A stretch of 48,176 nt of DNA, taken from the NCBI GenBank assembly GCA_945861415.1, contig CAMAUV010000033.1, positions 1 through 48,176 on the forward strand, in the 5' to 3' direction. Within the stretch, counting starts at the first letter, position 1; every line of letters starts with the position of its first letter. The translations under genes and the position numbers were made by a program. This document shows, piece after piece, positions 25,089-34,648 of the stretch. This DNA comes from Akkermansia muciniphila (lineage in GTDB: Bacteria > Verrucomicrobiota > Verrucomicrobiia > Verrucomicrobiales > V1-33). Below the pieces are notes generated by a model. The model was not told the origin of the DNA, searched no databases, and saw nothing but the letters and a program-made list of their open reading frames with translations.

Positions 25089-27491
25089 TCACGGCTCCCA
25101 TCGCGGTTCAACACCCAGCAGATTGCGGACGAAGTAATCCTTCTGACGTCGTTTCCCGTAGGCGGAGCCAGCCGCGCCGTGGCCGGCGCCGGGGATGATC
25201 AGCATGTCGAAATCGCGGTCGGCTTTGACCAAGGCGTTAACGACCTGCATGGTCGAGGCCGGATCGACGTTGCGGTCCAGTTCGCCCACGATCAGCAGCA
25301 GCTTTCCCTGGAGCTTATGGGCGTGGGTTACGTTGGAACTTTCGGCGTATTCCGGCCCCACAGGCCAACCCATCCAGGCTTCGTTCCACCAGATTTTGTC
25401 CATGCGATTGTCGTGGCAACCGCAATCTGAAACGGCCACCTTGTAGAAATCTCCGTGATTGAGCAGGGCCCCGGTCGAACTTTGCCCGCCGGCCGAACCT
25501 CCGAAGATCCCGACGCGGTTGATGTCCATGTAGGGGTACTTCTTCGCGGCCTCTTTGATCCAGAGAATGCGATCGGGGAAACCGGCGTCGCCCACATTCT
25601 TCCAGCATACGTCGTGGAAGGCCTTGCTGCGGTGCGACGTGCCCATGCCGTCGATCTGCACCAGGATGAATCCCAACTCAGACCACCGCTGGGCGCCGTG
25701 ACAGGGCGAAAAACTCTTCGGCACGAAGGAACCGTGGGGCCCGGCGTATATCTGCTCAATGACCGGATACTTCTTGTTCGGGTCGAAAGTCGAGGGGCGG
25801 TAAATCACCCCGTAGATGTCGGTCTTGCCGTCGCGCCCCTTGGCCACGAAATGCTCAGGCCTTTGCCAGGCGGTGGCCTCGAGTTCGCTGGCGTCGGACT
25901 CTTCCAAGGGGCAAACCAGCGTGCCGTCGCTGACCCGACGCAACTCGTTCACCGGCGGCATGTCCACGCGGGAATACGTGTCGACGATGAACTCACGGTC
26001 CGGCGAGTATTCGATCGAGTGCGTGCCGTCGCCGGCGGTCAACTTCACCAGGCCCGTCCCGTCGAAGTTGATGCAGCAATAGTGGATGTAATAGGGATCC
26101 TGTTCGGGATAGATCCCCCCGGCCTGGAACCAGATCTGACGCTTGGCCGTGTCCACGCGGTCGACCCCCCGCACGATCCACGGGCCCTTGGTGATCTGGT
26201 TCTTCATCTGTCCGCTGCCGAAATCGAACAGGTACAAATGGTTCCACCCGTCGCGTTCCGACATCCAGATCATCTCGTTGGTGGACTCCAACAACTGGCG
26301 ATGATTGTAGTTGGAATAATTGATGAAAGTCTTGCTCGGGTCGTCGATCAGCGCGGTGACCTCGCCGCTCTTGGCGTCGATGGCCACGATCCTCACCACG
26401 TCGTGTCCCCGTTGGTTGTAGTAGAAAGTGAATCTGCTGGAGTCCATCTCCCAGCGATGCGAATCGATGCTCCATGGGTTGGCAAAAAGCGTCTCGTCGA
26501 GCGGAACCTCCTTCTTCCCGACGATGTCGAACAGGTGCGGCTTGGTCTGGGCAATCTGGTCGCCCGGTTTGAGATAGCTGTTCGAATGCAACTTCGGTTG
26601 CAACTGATCCTTGGGCGAGGACTCGACGAAATGGACCATGTGCTCTTGGGCCTTCTTATGACGGAAACCAATCAGTTTCCTCCGGTCGGGGGACCATTGA
26701 AAATTGTCTTGATAACCGTGGCTCTCCTCACCGTCCGTCGTCAGGGCGATTTCCTCACCGCCCTCGCCGAGACGAAGCCAGACATTGTGGCCCTTTATGA
26801 AGGCCTCGACCTTCTTCACTTCTTCCTTCTGTGCGGTGCCCTTCTTTTCCTCGGGCGATTGAGGGAACTGCAGTTCGGGCTCGGCCGGTTTCTCGTGCGG
26901 TTGCAAAGTCGCTTCGGCCGCAGGCTGCGGGGATTGCGAGAAGAGCAGCTTCGAGGCCTCCTGTCGCGGAGCGGGGATCCCTCTTAAGACCGACACCTTC
27001 CGGGCCCCGGGCGAGTCTTCGGTGAGGGACTGATCCTTAAGATTGATTTTCCACGATTTACCCACAGCCTTGAAGTAGACGGCCTCTCCCAGCAATCCCT
27101 TGTCATCGCCGTCCGCTTTCTTATATTCGATCGCATCGAAGGGCAGTTTGTGAGCATCGAAGGCCTTGCCGGTTGCTTCCGCGAGATCCTTTGCCAACTG
27201 CTCGTGGTCGAAAGCCGCTTTTCTCTTGCCCGCGGCCACATCGACAAAAACGAAATCTTTCCGGCCGTGGCCTAGGTCGTTGCGATACCAGAAGCACTTG
27301 GTTCCGGCCAGCCAATGCGCTTCCACATTCGTCCGAAACACCTTGCCGCCGGTGATGTCGCCGATTTTGTCGAAACGTTCGTAGTCCGCCTTGGTCCCTT
27401 GAGCCTGAAGAATCGTGGCCGTTGAGATCAGAACCAACGCCACGGCGCCGCCGATCCAAGAGTTCATCGCAGGGAGACTGAGTATCGACAT
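25089..27491 (-). CDS. S9 family peptidase (DPP-IV-like), exported
   Basis: An 800-residue serine peptidase of clan SC. The N-terminal half is a DPP-IV-type beta-propeller (EYSPDREFIVDTYSRVDMPP, ERDGWNHLYLFDF); the C-terminal alpha/beta-hydrolase has FGGSAGGQSS with the nucleophile Ser near 665, Asp in GELDRN near 739 and His in GAGHG near 771, in the right order. The motif GGSAGG replaces the usual GWSYGG. An N-terminal hydrophobic segment (residues about 10-30) exports it. DPP-IV-type enzymes release dipeptides after Pro/Ala. A long 26-residue-rich Glu/Pro insert (residues about 190-235) separates strands in the propeller. It starts 2 bases after the upstream metallopeptidase-like gene. Confidence 0.92.
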   Translation of the reverse strand: MSILSLPAMNSWIGGAVALVLISTATILQAQGTKADYERFDKIGDITGGKVFRTNVEAHWLAGTKCFWYRNDLGHGRKDFVFVDVAAGKRKAAFDHEQLAKDLAEATGKAFDAHKLPFDAIEYKKADGDDKGLLGEAVYFKAVGKSWKINLKDQSLTEDSPGARKVSVLRGIPAPRQEASKLLFSQSPQPAAEATLQPHEKPAEPELQFPQSPEEKKGTAQKEEVKKVEAFIKGHNVWLRLGEGGEEIALTTDGEESHGYQDNFQWSPDRRKLIGFRHKKAQEHMVHFVESSPKDQLQPKLHSNSYLKPGDQIAQTKPHLFDIVGKKEVPLDETLFANPWSIDSHRWEMDSSRFTFYYNQRGHDVVRIVAIDAKSGEVTALIDDPSKTFINYSNYNHRQLLESTNEMIWMSERDGWNHLYLFDFGSGQMKNQITKGPWIVRGVDRVDTAKRQIWFQAGGIYPEQDPYYIHYCCINFDGTGLVKLTAGDGTHSIEYSPDREFIVDTYSRVDMPPVNELRRVSDGTLVCPLEESDASELEATAWQRPEHFVAKGRDGKTDIYGVIYRPSTFDPNKKYPVIEQIYAGPHGSFVPKSFSPCHGAQRWSELGFILVQIDGMGTSHRSKAFHDVCWKNVGDAGFPDRILWIKEAAKKYPYMDINRVGIFGGSAGGQSSTGALLNHGDFYKVAVSDCGCHDNRMDKIWWNEAWMGWPVGPEYAESSNVTHAHKLQGKLLLIVGELDRNVDPASTMQVVNALVKADRDFDMLIIPGAGHGAAGSAYGKRRQKDYFVRNLLGVEPRWEP

Positions 27492-27493
27492 TT

Positions 27494-29113
27494 CTACTCT
27501 TTGATCTTTAACTTTTTTTCTTCTGCTTGCTCGGCTTCGATTCGATCGTAGGCCTCGACCACCGCGGCCGGCCAGCGGAACTCGGGCGCGTCCGCCGGAT
27601 CGAAGCCGCTCAGGTGTGGTTCATCCAGCCGTTTCAACACGGGCACATAGACCCATTTGTTTTGTCGAAACGTATCGTCGAGCAGTCTGGCGAATTCCGG
27701 GCAGTGTGTTCTCAACTGCTCGCGGGTCGTCAGGTGCGAGACGAGCTCTCCATCGGGCCCAATCACGGTGAACGAGTCCGACCCTCTGCCAGACTTCGGC
27801 CTCTTGCGTCCGTTGCACTCGAACCATGTCTGAACGCCTTCGGCCCAGAACTCCCCAACGCCACCGTCGATTGCGTATCCACCGAAGCGGCCACTCTCCT
27901 TCGCCTCGTCGAATAGCTCCTTAAGTCGCAAGTTGAACTCCTCGCCAAGGACACTGTGAATCCCGTGGGCGAATTCGTGAACAAAGATATTTTCACCCTT
28001 ATAAGTATCTCCCTTGAGGTCCAGCAAATTTTCTTCGCCACAACTGACCGGAACGGACCCCAGTCCTCGAGCGCGATAGGCCCACCACAGCGACATGTGT
28101 CGGCAGTCGGGCAAGTCGGTCTGCAACTCGCAGTAAGCCATCACGGCCACGAACATCCTTCGCTTTTCGCAAAGATCCCGCATCACGTCAGGCCGATTGG
28201 CGAGCATCTTCTTTGCCAAGTATCCCGCCTCTCCAAGAGCATACAAAGAAACCTTCTCCGAACCCGCGAACACGAGGCCATCGGCGACGATGTGTTGTTT
28301 GTAAAACGGGTCGAGCGTTTTTCGTAGTGACTGCGGGCTGTACGGATTCAATATCCTTTCCCAGAGCGCGAACCGTTTGGGCGAGAGTTTCTTAAGCTCC
28401 GCCAGATGTTTGGGGCCCGCATCTAGGCAGACGGCGTATACCATGGCGAATTCTGCGAGATCTTCATGGCGTACCGTATCACCATAGTCGGAGACGGAGA
28501 TCTTATCCGCATTGATGGCCTCTTCCCACTTGTCGAGTATCTTGGGATCTGACTCCTTGGCGACCTGCTCCAGCGTATGACCGGCTTCATGGGCGATCAC
28601 CAAGGCGTCGGCATGAGGAACCAGATTGATATATCCTTTTCCGCCATGCGCTCTCGCTCCACCGAGGTCCGCATAGATCGCGATCCCGTCCTCCCCCTCG
28701 TCAGACACAGCCACGCACGCGCTCAGGTAGGAACTGGGAAGCTTCTCAAGACGAGCGACCAGTTGCTCGAGCTTGGCGCCGGTCGCATCTTCAATGGTCA
28801 GCTTGAAGCGATACTCGCCGGAGGTCGCGATCCACTTCTTACCGGCGACGCGGCCATTTCTCATCTGAACGGCCTCGGGCCCAGACACCACCTTTATTTT
28901 TGTCTTACTGTGCTGCCCGAATTTTTCAAAGATCGGTTTGAAGTGCGATTTCAAATTGTCTTTTGCGCTAGCGCCCGTCACGGTATCCCCGCCGGGATCT
29001 CTCGCCTGGCCGAACGCGACCGGCACAAAAGCCAGCAGCGCAACCGTCAGGATGGCTCCAGTCAGCAGAAAAGACGAAAACGATTTCGGGTGGAATCTAC
29101 CCGTGGAAGTCAC
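27494..29113 (-). CDS. Exported protein with two HExxH zinc-peptidase-like domains
   Basis: A 539-residue protein from the GTG at 29113 (584 from an upstream TTG). The GTG is preferred because a typical signal peptide (FLLTGAILTVALLAFVPVAFG) follows it. Numbered in the longer form, two zinc-site motifs occur: HEAGH at 220-224 and HEFAH at 424-428. Each is followed after about 40 residues by a Glu-bearing helix, LAEFAMVYAV and EFWAEGVQTWF, which suits the third ligand of gluzincins. Both halves look like diverged copies of one domain. I know no named family with this layout. It heads the eight-gene series, and the S9 peptidase starts 2 bases later, which suggests a shared proteolytic role. Confidence 0.8.
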   Translation of the reverse strand: MTSTGRFHPKSFSSFLLTGAILTVALLAFVPVAFGQARDPGGDTVTGASAKDNLKSHFKPIFEKFGQHSKTKIKVVSGPEAVQMRNGRVAGKKWIATSGEYRFKLTIEDATGAKLEQLVARLEKLPSSYLSACVAVSDEGEDGIAIYADLGGARAHGGKGYINLVPHADALVIAHEAGHTLEQVAKESDPKILDKWEEAINADKISVSDYGDTVRHEDLAEFAMVYAVCLDAGPKHLAELKKLSPKRFALWERILNPYSPQSLRKTLDPFYKQHIVADGLVFAGSEKVSLYALGEAGYLAKKMLANRPDVMRDLCEKRRMFVAVMAYCELQTDLPDCRHMSLWWAYRARGLGSVPVSCGEENLLDLKGDTYKGENIFVHEFAHGIHSVLGEEFNLRLKELFDEAKESGRFGGYAIDGGVGEFWAEGVQTWFECNGRKRPKSGRGSDSFTVIGPDGELVSHLTTREQLRTHCPEFARLLDDTFRQNKWVYVPVLKRLDEPHLSGFDPADAPEFRWPAAVVEAYDRIEAEQAEEKKLKIKE

Positions 29114-29515
29114 GGCAGGGTTCCTATTGGTTCCGGGATAGGGCCGCCTAGCCCGAAGGCCAGACGACGCCCCCCACAGGTAGCTACAAGCCCAATTAAG
29201 GCATACGGTTCCTCGGGGTGTGGGTTCGTTACATTTTGGGGTGTACAATTCGTATCGGGGTTAAGTTGGAAATTCCTGGCATGCCCTAGAACTTTTTGGA
29301 AGCGGATTTTTCTCGTTAAAACGTTAAAATCGATTGGCGCTGCTTGATCGGGCGATGTTCCGACAGCGCCTGTTTAAGCGCAAGCCCGTCAGCAACCGCT
29401 TCTAGCTGGTGGCAAGGCGGCTGTGGAGTGTGGCCGGAATGAAGGCGCAACTGTGTGGAGACGCAGGAAAAGTGGGAGAGTTTGCGAGAATACGTCGTGC
29501 GCGTGGCCCGGCCTC

Positions 29516-29713
29516 AAACCGGGGATCGCCTACGGCCGCACCGATGACATCGGCTGGAAGGCCGCCGAGAACCCAGTCACCCGGAACGACTTCTAGGCCA
29601 CGGTTTTGCATTTGTTAGGGCTCGACTATGAGCGCCTGACCTTCTATCACAACGGCATCCAGCGCCGCCTGACCAATGTCCACGGCAATCCGCTGCTCGA
29701 CATCATCGCCTGA
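29516..29713 (+). pseudogene. Second DUF1501 C-terminal remnant, with internal stop
   Basis: In one frame the sequence reads KPGIAYGRTDDIGWKAAENP, then VTRNDF, then TAG 29594-29596, then [20 protein letters not shown] and [16 protein letters not shown] to TGA 29711-29713. This is the C-terminus of a DUF1501 protein in which the usual HDLHAT has become NDF-stop-AT. The rest of the gene is absent; the preceding 250 bases show no DUF1501 similarity. It differs clearly in sequence from the stub at 14890, so it is a separate paralogue. Confidence 0.75.
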
Positions 29714-30027
29714 CATGGGCAACAAACTCACCTGAAAAGAATTTGTTTTTTGCGGGTGGCGTCATTGTCGGGTTCCGGGACGGGGAGTGAGGGGGGGGCT
29801 GGGGGGCGCTGGTTGGACGGGCGCGCGCATCTCGAAGAACTTTCCCCGGGGATGTGTCGCGGCAAACTGATCGTTAGGGATTAATTCCTGCCGTCGCCGT
29901 CCGGTATCAATCAACCTGCTCATTACCACGGACAAATCGCTTGCCGGACGTGACAACGTAATGCGGGATTTTTACTGGCAATACCTCAGAACATCCCGGT
30001 TCGAACGCAGCGCCGTCCTGCGATCTT
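29714..30027. other. Intergenic region, no gene recognised
   Basis: About 310 bases between the DUF1501 remnant and the response-regulator gene. It includes a G-rich run near 29786-29806, but no plausible coding frame or RNA gene is visible. Confidence 0.4.
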
Positions 30028-30696
30028 TTAACCGGCCCTCTGGTTTTCGACCCAGCGCACGGAGTAGCTCATGAGTTCCACTCCGCTCCGCAGTCGCAGC
30101 TTTTCTTTGATATTGGCGCGGTGTGCATCCACGGTCTTTACGCTTACACTCAGTTCTTCCGCGATCTTCCGGGTCCCCTTACCCTGACCGATCATCTGGA
30201 AGATTTCGAACTGGCGGTCGCTGAGCGCGGCCACAGGGTCCTGCGTGGTCGGACGGCGACCGCTAAAGATTTCGAGGATTTTGCCGGACATTGCGCCGCT
30301 AACGTAGATCTCACCGGAGAGCACTTTCCGGATAGCGTCCATCACCCGTTTCGCGCCTTCCTGCTTCATGATGTAGCCTTGGGCACCAGCGCGCAGGACA
30401 CGCTCCACGTAAAGACCCTCATCGTGCATGGAATGTACGAGAAGTGCGACCGTCTTGTTGTGCGAGCGTATGTCCTTGATCAGTTCCAGACCATTTTTTC
30501 CGGGAAGGGAAATGTCGACCACTACAAGGTCCGGCTTGTGGTCGACAACACCGGCAAGTCCGGCGCTGGAGTCGTTGGCTTCACCAACGACCACGAGGTC
30601 GGTTTCATGATTAATCAACTGCGCAAGGCCCTGCCTCATGATCGGGTGATCATCAACGAGAAAGACTCTTTTACGGGCAGCAGCGGTGGCGAGCAT
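30028..30696 (-). CDS. NarL/FixJ-type response regulator
   Basis: A 222-residue regulator. The receiver domain (residues about 10-125) has the acidic pair in FLVDDHP, the phosphoacceptor Asp61 in LVVVDISLPGKNGLEL, and the conserved Ser/Thr and Lys region (LLVHSM, GYIMKQ). A LuxR-type helix-turn-helix follows (LSDRQFEIFQMIGQGKGTRKIAEEL, SVKTVDAHRANIKEKL). The start at 30696 is chosen over one 57 bases upstream because it gives the normal spacing to the receiver. No sensor kinase is adjacent; the nearest is the hybrid kinase at 40.3 kb, transcribed in the same direction but separated by many genes. Confidence 0.93.
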   Translation of the reverse strand: MLATAAARKRVFLVDDHPIMRQGLAQLINHETDLVVVGEANDSSAGLAGVVDHKPDLVVVDISLPGKNGLELIKDIRSHNKTVALLVHSMHDEGLYVERVLRAGAQGYIMKQEGAKRVMDAIRKVLSGEIYVSGAMSGKILEIFSGRRPTTQDPVAALSDRQFEIFQMIGQGKGTRKIAEELSVSVKTVDAHRANIKEKLRLRSGVELMSYSVRWVENQRAG

Positions 30697-30925
30697 GGCG
30701 CAGGATGAGCTTAATTTTCCCCATACTATAGGGGCATCGGGGAAACCATGCAATACCCTAGGAGAATTCCCAGGGGGAATTTAACTAATTTTCACTTCAG
30801 GGAAGGGTAAATTGCCCTACTGCCGGGCAGGAAACCGGGAATAGATAAGCAAAATACAACTAGGCACCGGGGCAGGAGGGCAATTTCATTCCGCTTAAGC
30901 CCGGCCGAGTCCCCAAGGCAAATCA

Positions 30926-32473
30926 CTAGTGCCCTCCTGCGCCGATTTCCACCGGCTTATAGCCGCCGCGGCCCCGGAAATAGAGCCAAAGTCCGATGTA
31001 ACACACCAGCATAAAGGCCGGGAGCATGGCCGTCCGGGCAAAAGTCAGCTTTTTATAGTCGTCCTGCACCGCCGTCACGGTCTTCCGCTGGTCCTCTGGC
31101 AACGCTTTCACCGCATTGCCGTTCAGGGAGGGAAATGAGCCGAGAATATTTGTCTCATCCGGGCTTTTGACCGTCTGATAGATCGCCGGGTGCTTGTCGC
31201 GCAAGGTTTTATCGATGTCGATGTCCTGCCAGATGCCCATGAGCGGAGCACCCACCACACCCATGCCAAGCACGCCGATGGCCGAGACTCCGTTAAGCGA
31301 GAGGGCGCCGCCGCGCGGGAACTGCTCGCTCACCACCCCCAGCGTGGTGGACCAGAGGAAGGTCTTGCCTAGCGCATAGAGCGTCGCCACCGCCACAATG
31401 GCCCAGCCGTGGGCGCCCCACAGGAGCAGTAGGCCGAGGATTGCCACCGCCGCACTGAGCACCAGCACCCCGATGGGGCTAAAGCGGTGCACGACCGGCC
31501 CCGCGTTCATGCGCAGGTAGGTCATGATGATGCTGGTGTAGACCAAAATCCACGCGCTCGCCTTGCCGAACTCGCCCTCGAGCAGCGACGGCATCCATGT
31601 ATCCGTACCCAGCTCCGTCGTCGCGAGGAAGGGCATGGTAAGGAGGATCACGATGAACATCGGGCGCCCCGCTGTCCTTGTGTATGCCCCGGCCACAATC
31701 GCCACAGCCGCCGCAATGCCGAAGACCAGCCCCCAGTTCGCCGCCACTCCCGTGCTCTGATAAATCGCCATCACCAACAGCGAGGTAAACATGAAAAACC
31801 CGAACGCGCCAAACTCCCCGAGCATTTCCCGGTAGCTGACCCCGGCCGCCACCCGCTCATTGACCGGGAACTGCCGCGGCAAAATCAGCACGGTGTAAAT
31901 GACTACCGGGATGAGACACATTCCGAACTTCACCTGCCAACTCAGATCCAGATTCCCCAGTAGCAGTGTGAAAATGCTCCCCGCCGCAATCCCCAGCGGC
32001 CAGCCTGCGTGCAGGATGTTCAGCCACTTCGACTTCTCTTTACTGAAGAGCGTGGCCACCACCGGGTTGATGAATGCCTCCACCGTGCCGTTCGCAATGG
32101 CCACGGTGAACGTGCCCCAGTAGAGCAGATCATTATCCGGCTTCGCCAGCAGCGTCATCACAATGGAGAGGAAGTGGCACACGATGGCAAACAACGCCGC
32201 CACTTTGTAGCCGATGCGGTCAATAATGAGGCTAAAGAAAACGATACTCAGCGCAAACGGCCACAATCCCACGCCCAAAATGCGTCCCTTGGCAGCCTCC
32301 CCGAGTTCAAACTCCTTTGCGATGTCCCCTATGAGTGTGGACCGCACTCCGAAAACAAAAGAAGTCGCCACCAGCGCGATGAAACACGCCCAGAATAGTG
32401 ATTTGTTGGAACCCTCCGCGCCCCCGTTGCTCTGGCTGCGCGGCGTATCGTATTGATTGGATGTGGAACTCAT
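30926..32473 (-). CDS. MFS transporter, copy A
   Basis: A 515-residue major-facilitator transporter with about 12 membrane segments, for example WACFIALVATSFVFGVRST (TM1) and LWPFALSIVFFSLIIDRIGYK, where the D-R-x-G-Y-K loop between TM2 and TM3 is the MFS signature. It starts MSSTSNQYDTPRSQ, almost the same N-terminus as its neighbour at 32598, so the pair arose by tandem duplication. A hydrophilic loop before the last helix (residues about 430-480) is longer than usual. The substrate is unknown; sugar or sugar-acid uptake is common for the family. It is preceded upstream by the terminator that ends copy B, so it may have its own promoter. Confidence 0.9.
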   Translation of the reverse strand: MSSTSNQYDTPRSQSNGGAEGSNKSLFWACFIALVATSFVFGVRSTLIGDIAKEFELGEAAKGRILGVGLWPFALSIVFFSLIIDRIGYKVAALFAIVCHFLSIVMTLLAKPDNDLLYWGTFTVAIANGTVEAFINPVVATLFSKEKSKWLNILHAGWPLGIAAGSIFTLLLGNLDLSWQVKFGMCLIPVVIYTVLILPRQFPVNERVAAGVSYREMLGEFGAFGFFMFTSLLVMAIYQSTGVAANWGLVFGIAAAVAIVAGAYTRTAGRPMFIVILLTMPFLATTELGTDTWMPSLLEGEFGKASAWILVYTSIIMTYLRMNAGPVVHRFSPIGVLVLSAAVAILGLLLLWGAHGWAIVAVATLYALGKTFLWSTTLGVVSEQFPRGGALSLNGVSAIGVLGMGVVGAPLMGIWQDIDIDKTLRDKHPAIYQTVKSPDETNILGSFPSLNGNAVKALPEDQRKTVTAVQDDYKKLTFARTAMLPAFMLVCYIGLWLYFRGRGGYKPVEIGAGGH

Positions 32474-32532
32474 AATTGATCTAATGTAAGAATTTCCATC
32501 TCAAGTTACAAGGCCCATCCTGCCACTCAAAG

Positions 32533-32569
32533 CAAAAAAGAGCGGCTCCGCATCGCTGCGGAGCCGCTC
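32533..32569 (-). terminator. Rho-independent terminator of MFS copy B
   Basis: A perfect 13-bp stem, 32540-32552 with 32557-32569 (loop tcgc), is followed on the minus strand by cttttttgc, giving a U tract. It lies about 28 bases beyond the stop of the MFS gene at 32598 and reads on the minus strand, so it ends that transcript before copy A. Confidence 0.85.
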
Positions 32570-32597
32570 CCGGAGAGGTGATTAATTAGGTCGGCGT

Positions 32598-34247
32598 TTA
32601 ATGCTCAATCTTCACAGTCTTGTATCCACCGATGCCTTTGAAGTAAATCAGCAGCAGGAGGTAAATGGCCGCCATGACTGCTGGAATGTATGCGTCGGCC
32701 TTGAGCGTCTTGCGGTCTCCTTCCTTACTCGCTTCAGCCATCACCTTTTGAGCAGGAGTCTTTTCCTCCGCTTTCTGGGCATCTGTAAGCTTCGTGCCGT
32801 CCAGACCCGTTACCTGATCAAAGATCAGGAAACTGCTGGGCTTGTCAGCCTTGTTGGCATCGTAAACGGCCATTTTTTCCGGGGTCTCCTTGAGGTAATC
32901 CACAGTGAAACGGTCTTTCGCGTAGCCAAGGCCCGGCCCACCGAGCAATCCGGCGGACATCATGCCAATACCGCCCATGATGGACATGGCGATAGCTCCC
33001 GTGCGGGGAAAACGGTCGCCGACCACAGCGAGCATCGTAGGCCAGAAGAACGTCTTGCCGATGGCATAGACTGAGAGGGCGAGGAGCGCGCCAACAAATG
33101 TCTCGATGGCGCTGACCATCTGGAGGCCCACGACAGCGAAAACCGAACAGATCAGCAGGATGCCAATCGGGGAAATCTTTAGCTCACTCTCAATGAAGTG
33201 CCCGCAGAAGCGCAGGGCAAACATAAGCAGCGAAGTGAACACAAAGAGAATCTTGCCTTCGGTAGGTGTAAGGATGTTTCCGGTGATGTTCTGAATCCAG
33301 CCGTCTGTGCCCAGTTCCACCGCTCCCACCAGCGCGTGGGCGATGAAGAGGATGAAGAGCAGGAACGCCCCGATTGAGAAGCCGGTTTTGCCGGCAACCA
33401 CAGCCCACAGGGCGAGACCGATGCCGTAAGAAACGTAGTTCCAGTCGTCACCTGAGAAGAAGTCGCTCTTAGTGAGGAGTGCAAGGAACGGGCCCACCGC
33501 ATCCTTGAAGAAGAGAGCGATCAAGCCGCAGGCAACCAGCGCGCCCAAGATTCCCACTTCCTTCATCATATCCCAAAGGTTGAGCCCCTTTTCGGAGGCC
33601 TCCGATTTCGGGAACTTCTGGCCGAAGAAGGCCACACCGTAAAGAACAGTTGGTATGAGGAAGAGACCGAGTTGTAGCTTCCAGCTCATATCACCCATGG
33701 TCCAACCAATAACACCGCCGATCACAAGGCCTGCAGGCCATGAGGCGTGGAGAATGTTCAGGTAATGGGTGCGGTTGTTCGGGAAGAGGGTGGAAACCAG
33801 TGGGTTAGCCACTGCTTCAAGTGTCCCGTTGGCGAGGGCGAAAACGAACGTTCCTAGATAGAGGTAGAGATACGCCGTATCCTGAGCCTGCCCTTTGGTG
33901 GCAGCAAAAGTAATGAAGGCCGAGAGCACGTGGAACACGAAGGCCGCGAGCACCAGTTTGCCGTAGCCAATTTTGTCCACGACGACCCCGCCGGCAATGA
34001 TACCGATACAGAACCCGGTGAAGCCAGCCCCACCAATCGCGCCGAGTTGAGAGCCAGTAAAACCGAAGTCAGAGGCCCAGTTGGTTAAAATGCCCCCCCG
34101 AACCCCAAAGCCGATACCGGCAGCGAGGATGGCAAGGAAGCCGGCCCAAAGGAGGCGCATGGCGTTGGCTGAGATAGGCCCGGCGGCCCCCCCTTGGGAA
34201 CATAGCGGCGCCCCGGGCGTTGCATATTGATCGGATGTTGATGACAT
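32598..34247 (-). CDS. MFS transporter, copy B
   Basis: A 549-residue paralogue of copy A with the same MSSTSxQYxTP start, TM1 [20 protein letters not shown], the TM2-3 loop [14 protein letters not shown] and a matching closing segment ([15 protein letters not shown] versus GLWLYFRGRGGYK in copy A). The loop before the last helix is long and charged (about 60 residues, with [16 protein letters not shown]). Membrane transport of an unidentified small molecule is inferred from the family. Transcript ends at 32533-32569. Upstream lies a 400-base gap shared with the divergent L,D-transpeptidase gene. Confidence 0.9.
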   Translation of the reverse strand: MSSTSDQYATPGAPLCSQGGAAGPISANAMRLLWAGFLAILAAGIGFGVRGGILTNWASDFGFTGSQLGAIGGAGFTGFCIGIIAGGVVVDKIGYGKLVLAAFVFHVLSAFITFAATKGQAQDTAYLYLYLGTFVFALANGTLEAVANPLVSTLFPNNRTHYLNILHASWPAGLVIGGVIGWTMGDMSWKLQLGLFLIPTVLYGVAFFGQKFPKSEASEKGLNLWDMMKEVGILGALVACGLIALFFKDAVGPFLALLTKSDFFSGDDWNYVSYGIGLALWAVVAGKTGFSIGAFLLFILFIAHALVGAVELGTDGWIQNITGNILTPTEGKILFVFTSLLMFALRFCGHFIESELKISPIGILLICSVFAVVGLQMVSAIETFVGALLALSVYAIGKTFFWPTMLAVVGDRFPRTGAIAMSIMGGIGMMSAGLLGGPGLGYAKDRFTVDYLKETPEKMAVYDANKADKPSSFLIFDQVTGLDGTKLTDAQKAEEKTPAQKVMAEASKEGDRKTLKADAYIPAVMAAIYLLLLIYFKGIGGYKTVKIEH

Positions 34248-34648
34248 AAGATTTTGGTTGGTGCCCGGCTGGTAAGTTGAGAGATCAGCCGGAGTGTAAG
34301 TGAGGTTGAGGGAAACTTTTTAATTAGACAACAACAGATTTCACGCGGATGCGGAATCGTCTCCGACCTACTTAGTCCCCTACCGGGGCACCCAAATTCC
34401 CCTTCGGTCACCCTCTGCGCAATAGCTTTGCGAAGTGGTCAAACTTTGGAGCCTCTCCGTTTGCCCCGTTAAAAGGACCGGGAGGTTGCTCTTCGCGCTC
34501 CGCGGTTATCATCTAGCCGGGTTCTACGGTGGCGGAGGCGGGTGACCTCCAGAGCCCCCCCTGCCGGCAGGATGAACCGAAACCGAAAAGTCGTCCGGGA
34601 CGCGACCTCACTCTTGAGTTATGGCGGGGCGGCGTCAGGGTTGAACTC

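Noticed and set aside
25455..26987. A 510-codon open frame on the plus strand
   Set aside because: It lies wholly antisense to the S9 peptidase gene, whose motifs are unmistakable; GC-rich codon bias makes long shadow frames.
28577..29347. A 256-codon plus-strand frame
   Set aside because: Antisense to the double-HExxH gene; no signal or domain pattern.
31487..32398. Plus-strand frames across the MFS copy A gene
   Set aside because: Arg/His/Pro-rich shadows typical of the antisense strand of membrane-protein genes.
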